A program made the translations under genes and the position numbers. From the NCBI RefSeq assembly GCF_003852425.1, contig NZ_QAJN01000012.1, positions 1 to 64,000 on the forward strand: a stretch of 64,000 nt of DNA, given 5' to 3'. The notes beneath the pieces were generated by a model, which was not told the origin of the DNA, made no database searches, and worked only from the letters and a program-made list of their open reading frames with translations. Numbering within the stretch: the stretch's first letter is position 1; each line of letters opens with the position of its first letter. This DNA is from Paucibacter sp. KBW04. Lineage in GTDB: Bacteria > Pseudomonadota > Gammaproteobacteria > Burkholderiales > Burkholderiaceae_C. Below, in pieces: positions 55,074 to 64,000 of the stretch.

Positions 55074-56870
55074 ATGAATGCCTTGGGATGGATCAATTTG
55101 GCCCTGTATATGGGCTTGCTGATCGCGGCCGCCTGGCCGCTATCGCGTTGGCTCGCCGCCGTCGCACAGGGGCGCTTGCCGCGCTGGATGCAGACGATTG
55201 AGGTGGGCTTTTACAAGCTGGCCGGCGTCAAGCCCGAGGAGGGCATGGGCTGGAAGCGCTATGCGCTGGGCCTGCTGCTGTTCAACTTCATCGGTGTGCT
55301 GGCGGCTTATGGCCTGCAGCGTTTTCAGGGTGTGCTGCCGCTGAATCCGCAAGGCTTTGGCGCGGTGTCGCCGGACTCGTCCTTCAATACCGCCATCAGC
55401 TTCGTCACCAACACCAACTGGCAAGGCTATGGCGGCGAGTCCACCATGAGCTATCTGACCCAGATGCTGGCGCTGACGGTGCAGAACTTTGTCTCGGCCG
55501 CCACCGGCATTGCCGTGGTGTTCGCGCTGATGCGGGGCTTTGTGGGCAAGAGCAGCCGCAGCATTGGCAATTTCTGGGCCGACCTGACTCGCATCACCTT
55601 GTGGATCTTGCTGCCTGTGTCCTTGGTGTTCGCCTTGTTCTTTGTCAGCCAAGGCGTGATTCAGAACTTCGACGCCTACAAAGACGTGACGACGCTGGAA
55701 GCCAACCACTATCAAACGCCCAAGCTGGGCGCGGATGGCCAGCCGCTCAAGGACGACAAGGGTCAGGTCTTGACCGAAGAGGCCGTCAGCTCGACCCAGC
55801 AATTGGCCATGGGCCCGGTCGCCTCGCAAGAAGCGATCAAGCTGCTGGGTACCAATGGCGGTGGCTTCTTCAATGCCAACTCGGCTCACCCTTTTGAGAA
55901 CCCCACGCCCCTGTCCAATCTGGCGCAGATGCTGGCCATCTTCCTGATCCCGGCCGCGCTGTGCTTCACATTCGGTCAGATGGTGGGCGACAGCCGCCAG
56001 GGTGTGACGATCCTGGCCGCCATGAGCCTGATGTTCATCGTCGGCGTGATCGCCGCCACCAGTGCGGAGCAGGCCGGCAACCCCAGCTTGAACGCGTTGG
56101 GCGTGGATCAGCAGATGAGCCAGTGGCAAGCCGGCGGCAATATGGAAGGCAAGGAGACTCGCTTCGGTGTCAACGCCACTTCCCTGTTTGTGGTGGTGAC
56201 GACCGGTGCCTCCTGCGGTGCCGTCAACTCCATGCACGACTCCATGACCCCGCTGGGTGGCATGGTGCCCCTGGTGATGATGCAGCTGGGTGAGGTGGTC
56301 TTCGGCGGCGTGGGCACCGGTCTTTACGGCATGTTGATCTTCGCCATGCTGGCCGTGTTTATCGCTGGTTTGATGATAGGCCGCACGCCCGAGTACCTGG
56401 GCAAGAAGGTTGAGAGCTTTGAGATGAAGATGGTGTCCATCGCCATCTTGGTCACGCCCATGGTGGTGCTGATCGGCACGGCCGTGGCGGTACTGGCCGA
56501 CGCGGGCAAGGCCGGTGTGGCCAACCCCGGCGCCCATGGCTTCTCGGAAATCTTGTACGCCCTGACCTCGGCCGGCAATAACAACGGCTCGGCCTTCGCT
56601 GGCCTCTCGGCCAACACGCCCTTCTACAACACCTTGCTGGGTCTGGCCATGTGGCTGGGTCGCTTCGGCGTGATCGTGCCCGTGCTGGCGATTGCCGGCA
56701 GCCTGGGCGCCAAGAAGCGCATCCCGGTGGGCGCGGGCACCTTGCCCACGCATGGCCCCTTGTTCGTTGGCCTGCTGGTCGGTGTCGTGCTGCTCGTCGG
56801 CCTGCTGAACTACGTTCCCTCACTTGCTTTGGGCCCGATTGTTGAGCACCTGGTGCTTTGGAAGGCCTGA
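55074..56870 (+). CDS. kdpA: K+-transporting ATPase subunit A
   Basis: A 598-residue channel-like subunit related to KcsA-type channels, with about ten TM helices and four selectivity-filter repeats: [50 protein letters not shown], and [13 protein letters not shown]. It binds K+ from the periplasm and passes it to KdpB. Length is a little above E. coli KdpA (557). Expected to be induced by low K+ via KdpDE. Confidence 0.96.
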   Translation: MNALGWINLALYMGLLIAAAWPLSRWLAAVAQGRLPRWMQTIEVGFYKLAGVKPEEGMGWKRYALGLLLFNFIGVLAAYGLQRFQGVLPLNPQGFGAVSPDSSFNTAISFVTNTNWQGYGGESTMSYLTQMLALTVQNFVSAATGIAVVFALMRGFVGKSSRSIGNFWADLTRITLWILLPVSLVFALFFVSQGVIQNFDAYKDVTTLEANHYQTPKLGADGQPLKDDKGQVLTEEAVSSTQQLAMGPVASQEAIKLLGTNGGGFFNANSAHPFENPTPLSNLAQMLAIFLIPAALCFTFGQMVGDSRQGVTILAAMSLMFIVGVIAATSAEQAGNPSLNALGVDQQMSQWQAGGNMEGKETRFGVNATSLFVVVTTGASCGAVNSMHDSMTPLGGMVPLVMMQLGEVVFGGVGTGLYGMLIFAMLAVFIAGLMIGRTPEYLGKKVESFEMKMVSIAILVTPMVVLIGTAVAVLADAGKAGVANPGAHGFSEILYALTSAGNNNGSAFAGLSANTPFYNTLLGLAMWLGRFGVIVPVLAIAGSLGAKKRIPVGAGTLPTHGPLFVGLLVGVVLLVGLLNYVPSLALGPIVEHLVLWKA

Positions 56871-56879
56871 GGACAAATC

Positions 56880-59003
<2,124 letters not shown>

Positions 59004-59018
59004 GGAATCAAACACATC

Positions 59019-59651
59019 ATGAAAACACTTTTGCGTCCCGCCCTGGTCAGCTTCTTGATGCTCAGCGCCGTCACCGGCCTGCTCTATCCGGTCGTGGTCA
59101 CCGGCATTGGCAAGACCTTGTTCCCCTCGCAGGCCGAAGGCTCCTTGATCGAGCGCGATGGCAAGCTGGTGGGCTCGGCCTTGATCGGCCAGAACTTCAG
59201 TTCGCCCGACTACTTCTGGGGCCGCCCCTCGGCCACCGGCCCCATGAGCAATAACGCCGCGGGCTCCTCCGGCAGCAACCAAGGCCCGCTGAACCCGGCC
59301 CTGAACGATGCGGTCAAAGGCCGTGTGGAGGCCTTGCGCGCCGCCGACCCGGACAACAAGCTGCCCATCCCGGCGGATCTGGTGACGGCCTCGGGCAGTG
59401 GCTTGGACCCCGAGATCAGCATGGCCGCGGCCCGCTACCAAGCGCCCCGCGTGGCCCGCGAGCGCAAGCTGCCTCTCAAGGAAGTGCAGCGCTTGATCGA
59501 TGCCAACACCTTGTCGCGTGACCTGGCCGTGCTGGGTGAGCCGCGCGTCAATGTGCTCAAGCTCAATCTGGCTCTGGACGCCGCCGCACCGCGGGCCGTC
59601 AAGCCTGCCCAGGTCGCGCCCGTCGCTGCCTCAGCGGCTTCTGCCGCCTGA
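59019..59651 (+). CDS. kdpC: K+-transporting ATPase subunit C
   Basis: A 210-residue subunit with one N-terminal TM helix ([23 protein letters not shown]) and a periplasmic domain with the conserved [26 protein letters not shown] region and [15 protein letters not shown]. KdpC raises ATP/K+ affinity of the complex. The last 25 residues are an Ala/Pro extension. A weak hairpin (GAGCC/GGCTC, then TTTTTT) at about 59657-59686 may end the kdpFABC message. Confidence 0.94.
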   Translation: MKTLLRPALVSFLMLSAVTGLLYPVVVTGIGKTLFPSQAEGSLIERDGKLVGSALIGQNFSSPDYFWGRPSATGPMSNNAAGSSGSNQGPLNPALNDAVKGRVEALRAADPDNKLPIPADLVTASGSGLDPEISMAAARYQAPRVARERKLPLKEVQRLIDANTLSRDLAVLGEPRVNVLKLNLALDAAAPRAVKPAQVAPVAASAASAA

Positions 59652-59861
59652 GTTTGAGCCAGAGCCATATCGGCTCGCCTCGTTTTTTGGTGGTCCGGGG
59701 TCCTACGCCTCGGGCTCGCCCGATGAGACCGGAGGAAAAGCTCTCAACAAGAAAGAGAGAGTTCCTGGACGGGAGGGGTCTCATCGTCTTTTATTTGTTT
59801 GTTCGATTATTTGTCCCCAATGCTTCGCGCATTTTTTTCTGAATCACGCTGTTCCATTCCT

Positions 59862-60704
59862 ATGAAAAACAAGACTGTTTCCCTGATCGCCCTGGCCACC
59901 CTGACCCTGCTGAGCGCTACAGCCTCTGCGCAAGCCACGGCGCCCGCTCCCACGCCCGAGCACACCCTGACCGGCAATCTGAGCCTGAACAGCGACTACC
60001 GCTTCCGTGGCATCAGCCAGAGCTGGAAGCTGCCCGCCGTGCAAGGCGGCTTTGACTACGCTCACCGCAGCGGCGCCTACGCCGGCGTCTGGGCCTCCAA
60101 TGTCTCGGGCAATAGCTATAACAACGGTGCCGGCCTGGAGACCGATGTTTACGGTGGCTTCAAATTCAGCCCTCTGAGTGTGTCGGGTCAAGACCTGACC
60201 CTGGACCTCGGTGCCCTGGTCTATTTCTACCCCGGTGCGCGCCTGAACAGCGCCCCCGGTGTGGCCACGGACAAGAAGTACGACAACGTCGATCTGTATC
60301 TGGGCCTGAGCTACGGCGCCTTCAGCGCCAAGCTCTCGGTCGCCGCTACCGACTATTTCGGCCTCAATAGCGATACCGCCGGCTACGCCTACTTCAGCAG
60401 CCTAGGCGCAAATGGTGGCAGCAAGGGCAGTGCCTATCTGGACCTGAACTACAACTTTGATCTGGGCCAAGGCATCACCCTGGCTACCCATATCGGCGTC
60501 TTGAAGGTGCGCAACTACGGCGATCTGTCCTACACCGATGCCAAGGTCTCGATCGCCAAGGAAATCCTGGGTCTGAACTGGACGGCCGCCGTCGTCGGCA
60601 GCAATGCCAAGAAGGACTTCTACCAAGTCGGCAACGCTGCCGCGCAAGACGCCAAGCGCGTCGGCGACACCGGCCTGGTGCTGAGCGTCGGCAAAACCTT
60701 CTAA
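59862..60704 (+). CDS. TorF-family putative outer-membrane porin
   Basis: A 280-residue protein with a signal peptide (MKNKTVSLIALATLTLLSATASAQA) and a beta-barrel pattern of alternating residues. It begins LTGNLSLNSDYRFRGISQSW and ends with a C-terminal Phe (SVGKTF), the outer-membrane sorting signal. These are marks of the TIGR02001/TorF group. It lies between kdpC and kdpD, with a 210-bp upstream gap that is AT-richer and may hold its own promoter. A role in K+ or small-ion passage is inferred from context only. Confidence 0.8.
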   Translation: MKNKTVSLIALATLTLLSATASAQATAPAPTPEHTLTGNLSLNSDYRFRGISQSWKLPAVQGGFDYAHRSGAYAGVWASNVSGNSYNNGAGLETDVYGGFKFSPLSVSGQDLTLDLGALVYFYPGARLNSAPGVATDKKYDNVDLYLGLSYGAFSAKLSVAATDYFGLNSDTAGYAYFSSLGANGGSKGSAYLDLNYNFDLGQGITLATHIGVLKVRNYGDLSYTDAKVSIAKEILGLNWTAAVVGSNAKKDFYQVGNAAAQDAKRVGDTGLVLSVGKTF

Positions 60705-60753
60705 GCGCCCGAAAGCTGCTGTTCCCCCGGTGTGAGCAAGAGACAATGTCCGC

Positions 60754-61728
60754 ATGCTGATCAATTGCACAGCCTATCAAGCGGGCCAGAAGCTTGCGGA
60801 CTTGTCTCCCTCACGTCCGGAGGAGTTGGCGGCCTATCTGGACCGGCCCGACTGCTTTATTTGGGTCGCTCTGCGCGACCCCGAGGCGGAGGAGCTGGAG
60901 CCCTGGCGTCGCCTCTTCAATCTGCACCCCCTGGCCGTGGAAGATGCCCGTCATGGCCATCAACGCCCCAAGGTCGAGGAATACGGCCAGGACCTGTTCG
61001 TCGTCATGCATCTGGTGGACTGGGTGGGCGGTGATCTGAGCCTGGGCGAGGTCTGCGTCTTTTGCGGGCCTAACTATGTGCTCTCGGTGCGGCGTGAAAG
61101 CAAGCTGCATTTCTTGGGCGTGCGCGAGCGCTGCGAGCGCGAGCCCGAGCTGCTGGCGCACGGCCCCAGCTTTGTGCTTTACGCCTTGATGGACGCGGTG
61201 GTGGATCGTTACTTCCCCATCGTCGACCTGCTGGAGTCGGAGCTGGAAGAGATCGAGCAAAGCATATTTGTGCGCGGCGCCCAGCTGGACAATATCAAGC
61301 GCCTCTATGAGCTCAAGCGCCGCCTGATGCTTTTGCGCCGGGCGGTGGCGCCCATGCTGGAAATGCTGTCCAAGCTGCACGGCGGGCGCATCCCGCCGCT
61401 ATGCGCGCGCACGGGCGAGTATTTCCGCGATGTGGCCGACCACCTGGCCCGCATCGAAAGCGCCATCGAGTCGGTGCGCGACACCCTGGCCACCGCCATC
61501 CAGGCCAATCTGTCCATGGTCGCGATTGAAGACAGCAACGTCACCAAGCGCCTGGCCGCTTGGGCCGGTATTTTTGCCGCCGCCACGGCTTTTGCCGGCA
61601 TCTGGGGCATGAACTTTGAGCACATGCCCGAGCTGAAGCTGAGCTGGGGCTATCCGGCCGCCTTGGGCGTTATCAGTGCGGTTTGCGTCGGCCTGTGGTG
61701 GCGATTCCGCCGTGCCGGTTGGCTGTGA
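60754..61728 (+). CDS. CorA-type Mg2+/Co2+ transporter family protein
   Basis: A 324-residue CIM-family channel with a long cytoplasmic N-terminal domain, the pattern HPLAVEDARHGHQRPKVEEY, a long stalk helix, and two C-terminal TM helices; the signature GMNFEHMPE (GMN) follows the first. The family moves Mg2+, Co2+ or related ions. It sits 50 bp after the porin and 166 bp before kdpD. Its substrate need not be Mg2+, and a link to K+ homeostasis is only suggested by position. Confidence 0.88.
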   Translation: MLINCTAYQAGQKLADLSPSRPEELAAYLDRPDCFIWVALRDPEAEELEPWRRLFNLHPLAVEDARHGHQRPKVEEYGQDLFVVMHLVDWVGGDLSLGEVCVFCGPNYVLSVRRESKLHFLGVRERCEREPELLAHGPSFVLYALMDAVVDRYFPIVDLLESELEEIEQSIFVRGAQLDNIKRLYELKRRLMLLRRAVAPMLEMLSKLHGGRIPPLCARTGEYFRDVADHLARIESAIESVRDTLATAIQANLSMVAIEDSNVTKRLAAWAGIFAAATAFAGIWGMNFEHMPELKLSWGYPAALGVISAVCVGLWWRFRRAGWL

Positions 61729-61735
61729 GTACGAG

Positions 61736-61868
61736 CCCCTCGTCCAAGGATTACCTTGGCCGGTCCCCCGAGGGGACGGCGATGTTTGCAGGATCGACCA
61801 GCAAACACATCGCCTTCGCGGGCCGGCTTGGGGCGGCCCGGCGCTCGGCCCGAAAGTCAGGCCGGGCT
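61736..61868 (+). promoter_or_regulatory. Structured leader upstream of kdpD with competing hairpins
   Basis: Hairpin A: CCCCTCG/CGAGGGG (61736-61742/61769-61775) enclosing CCAAGG-ATTA-CCTTGG. Hairpin B: GGCGATGT/ACATCGCC (61778-61785/61807-61814) extended by TTGC/GCAA. Hairpin C: CGGGCCG (61819-61825) can pair with CGGCCCG at 61834-61840 or with the same 7-mer at 61846-61852. GCCCGGC (61836-61842) can instead pair with GCCGGGC (61861-61867). The only Shine-Dalgarno-like site (GAAGGA) is 17 bp from the ATG. No known riboswitch class was recognised. Confidence 0.45.
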
Positions 61869-61894
61869 AATGAAGGAACGGGTTTGAATTTCGT

Positions 61895-64000
61895 ATGACT
61901 GACGCAAGACCTGACCCCGACGCCCTGCTGGCCCAGATCACCCAGGCCCAGCAGAGCGAGAAGCGCGGCAAGCTGCGCATCTATTTTGGCTCCTCGGCCG
62001 GGGTGGGCAAGACCTTTGCCATGTTGCAGGCAGCGCGCAAGCTGCAGGCCGAAGGCCAGGGCGTGCTGGCCGGCATCGTGGTGACCCATGGCCGCAGCGA
62101 AACCATGGCCATGCTGGAGGGCTTGCCCCAGCTGCCGCTCAAGAACATCGAGTACCGGGGCAAGTCCTTGCCCGAGTTCGATCTGGACGAGGCCCTGGCG
62201 CGCAAGCCGGCCCTGATCCTGGTAGACGAGTTAGCGCATGCCAATGTGCCCGGCTCCCGCCACCCCAAGCGTTGGCAGGACGTGGAGGAGCTGCTGGCCC
62301 ACGGCATCAATGTCTATTCCACGCTCAACGTCCAGCATCTGGAAAGCCTCAACGATGTGGTGGGCGGCATCACCGGCGTGCGGGTGCAGGAGACCCTGCC
62401 CGACACCTTTTTCGACGCTGCCGCCGAGGTGGTGATGGTGGACACGCCGGCCGACGAGCTGCTGGCCCGCCTGGCCGCAGGCAAGGTCTATATGGGACCG
62501 CAGGCCCAGCGCGCCGCGAACAATTTTTTCCGCAAGGGCAATCTGATGGCCTTGCGGGAGCTGGCCCTGCGTCGCACCGCCGACCGGGTGGAAGACGATG
62601 TGCAGGCCTGGCGCAGCAACGAGCGCATCGCGCAGGTCTGGAAGACCGAGGCCGCAATTCTCTGCGCCGTGGGCACCACGCCCGCGGCCGAGAGCGTGGT
62701 GCGCAATGCCGCCCAGCTGGCCCAGCAACTCAATGTCAGCTGGCAGGCGGTGTATGTCGAAACCCCGGCCTTGCAGCGCCTGCCCGATGCGCAGCGCGAG
62801 CGCATTCTGCGCGTCTTGCGCTTGGCTCACGAGTTAGGGGCCAGCACGGCGGTGCTCTCGGCCCAGGCCCTGGCGCCGGCCCTGATTCGCCATGCACGCG
62901 AACACAATCTGTCCAAGCTGGTGCTGGGCCGTGGCCGCGCGCGCGGTTGGCTGGCGCGCCTGAGTGGCCGGCCCGATCTGCAGCAGCAGATTGCCGCGGC
63001 CGCGCCTGAGCTGGACCTGATCTGCGCCGCCCAGACCCCCGTCGCTGCCCAGCGCTCCGAGGCCAGCTCGGGCGAGGACAGGGCCGTCCAGGCCGCCAAC
63101 GAAAACTGGCAGGGCAAAGCCCGCAGCTACGGCCTGACTTTCGCCGCTTGCTGCCTGACGACGCTGATCAGCTGGCCGCTGCAGCTGGCCTTTGATCAGT
63201 CCAATATCGTCATGCTGTTCTTGCTGACGGTGGTGGGCGTGGCGCTCAAGCTGGGCCGTGGCCCGGCGGTGGCGGCTAGCTTCTTGAGCGTGGGCCTGTT
63301 CGACTTTTTCTTCGTCGCGCCCCAGCTGAGCTTTGCCGTCAGCGATGTGCAGTACCTGCTGACCTTTGTCGTCATGCTGGCCGTGGGCCTGATCACCGGC
63401 CAGCTGACGGCCGGTTTGCGCTACCAGGCCCAGGTCGCGGCCGAACGGGAAGGGCGCTCGCGCGCCCTGTTCGAGCTGACCAGCGATCTGGCCGGTGCTC
63501 TGCAGAGTGAGCAGGTGCTGCAGGTGGCCGAGGCCGCCCTGGCCCAAGAGGTGATGGGCGAGGCCCTGCTGTTTGTGCTGGATCTGGACGAACAGCTGCA
63601 GCCCTCGCCGCGCCAGCAAGCCTTGCCCTTGGCCGATCAGCCCGATGCTGGCACCGCCCGCTGGGCCTTGGAACACAAGCAGGCCGCCGGCCTGAGCACC
63701 GACACCCTGGCCGGCAGCGCCTGGTTCTATCTGCCCCTGGTCGCGCCCATGCGGGTGCGTGGCGTGCTGGCCCTGCGCCCACGCTCCAAGCGCAGCCTGA
63801 TGCAGCCCGAGCTGCGCGCCCAGCTGGAGACCTCGGCCCGCATCATAGGCCAGGCCTTGGAGCGGGTGCACTATGTGGAGGTGGCGCAGCAAGCCCTGGT
63901 GCAGATCGAGTCCGAGCGCCTGCGCAACTCTCTGCTCTCGGCCTTGTCGCATGATTTGCGCACCCCCTTGGCCGTGGTCTACGGCCTGGCCCAGACCCTG
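61895..64000 (+). CDS. kdpD: Osmosensitive K+ channel histidine kinase KdpD, N-terminal 702 residues
   Basis: The start TDARPDPDALLAQITQAQQ is the usual KdpD N-terminus. The KdpD domain has Walker A GSSAGVGKT (Lys39) and the Asp of LILVDELAHANVPGSRH. A Usp-like domain follows (residues 230-360). Then come TM helices (about 410-510; TFAACCLTTLISWPL, IVMLFLLTVVGVALKL, VGLFDFFFVAPQLSFAV), a GAF-like domain, and the phospho-acceptor His686 in LSHDLRTPLAVV. The window ends just after this motif, so the ATPase domain and kdpE lie outside. It senses K+ limitation and activates the kdp operon through KdpE. Confidence 0.95.
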   Translation, partial: MTDARPDPDALLAQITQAQQSEKRGKLRIYFGSSAGVGKTFAMLQAARKLQAEGQGVLAGIVVTHGRSETMAMLEGLPQLPLKNIEYRGKSLPEFDLDEALARKPALILVDELAHANVPGSRHPKRWQDVEELLAHGINVYSTLNVQHLESLNDVVGGITGVRVQETLPDTFFDAAAEVVMVDTPADELLARLAAGKVYMGPQAQRAANNFFRKGNLMALRELALRRTADRVEDDVQAWRSNERIAQVWKTEAAILCAVGTTPAAESVVRNAAQLAQQLNVSWQAVYVETPALQRLPDAQRERILRVLRLAHELGASTAVLSAQALAPALIRHAREHNLSKLVLGRGRARGWLARLSGRPDLQQQIAAAAPELDLICAAQTPVAAQRSEASSGEDRAVQAANENWQGKARSYGLTFAACCLTTLISWPLQLAFDQSNIVMLFLLTVVGVALKLGRGPAVAASFLSVGLFDFFFVAPQLSFAVSDVQYLLTFVVMLAVGLITGQLTAGLRYQAQVAAEREGRSRALFELTSDLAGALQSEQVLQVAEAALAQEVMGEALLFVLDLDEQLQPSPRQQALPLADQPDAGTARWALEHKQAAGLSTDTLAGSAWFYLPLVAPMRVRGVLALRPRSKRSLMQPELRAQLETSARIIGQALERVHYVEVAQQALVQIESERLRNSLLSALSHDLRTPLAVVYGLAQTL

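Noticed and set aside
61736-61868. Known fluoride, M-box, c-di-GMP, cobalamin or c-di-AMP riboswitch before kdpD
   Set aside because: None of the consensus cores I know for these classes can be placed on the sequence; only hairpin potential is seen.

Overview
The window is a high-GC chromosomal stretch from a betaproteobacterium, most likely of order Burkholderiales (Roseateles/Rubrivivax-like). This rests on the order of the housekeeping genes: rpmF-plsX-fabHDG-acpP-fabF, then mucD-lepA-lepB-DUF4845-rnc-era-recO-pdxJ-acpS-nagZ, and rne divergent from rluC-HAD-Rieske-sppA. No tRNA, rRNA or CRISPR array was seen.

Region 1 (1-23671) is a surface polysaccharide locus of the Wzx/Wzy type. Two genes on the + strand (1-1486) make a UDP-GalNAcA-type precursor. 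A decayed IS3-family element (about 1490-2665) follows. A long leftward transcription unit then runs from 22411 to 2772: SLBB export protein, Wzz-type chain-length protein, OafA-type acyltransferase, sugar aminotransferase, hexapeptide acetyltransferase, Wzx flippase, GT2, Wzy-like polymerase, AsnB-like amidotransferase, a decayed GT4, two intact GT4 enzymes, and a dehydratase/reductase/2-epimerase trio suited to UDP-L-QuiNAc (or a close 2,6-dideoxy-L-sugar). The core (about 11500-15700) is visibly AT-richer than its flanks, which suggests a transferred serotype cassette. A WecA/TagO-like initiating sugar-phosphate transferase (22535-23671) points the other way. Two relics show turnover: a broken GT4 (8419-9470) and the broken C-terminus of a second WbpP-like epimerase (18898-19180).

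Region 2 (23699-33800) holds rhlE, a convergent pair (RsmI-like methylase and Maf), then yceD-rpmF and the fatty-acid cluster plsX-fabH-fabD-fabG-acpP-fabF. A strong promoter and a long leader lie in front of rpmF.

Region 3 (33903-47374) holds a small two-TM protein, mucD, a leader region with DnaA-like boxes and a candidate short RNA, and then the tightly packed lepA to nagZ genes, msrA and selO. The rpoE-rseA-rseB genes expected before mucD are absent.

Region 4 (47481-54768) has rne on the - strand with its terminator and a long, highly structured 5' region. The divergent rluC-HAD-Rieske-sppA unit follows and ends in a strong terminator.

Region 5 (54776-64000) is a potassium locus: an unannotated 36-aa membrane ORF, kdpF, kdpA, kdpB, kdpC, a TorF-type porin, a CorA-type channel, and kdpD cut by the window end. 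The gap before kdpD can form several mutually exclusive hairpins.
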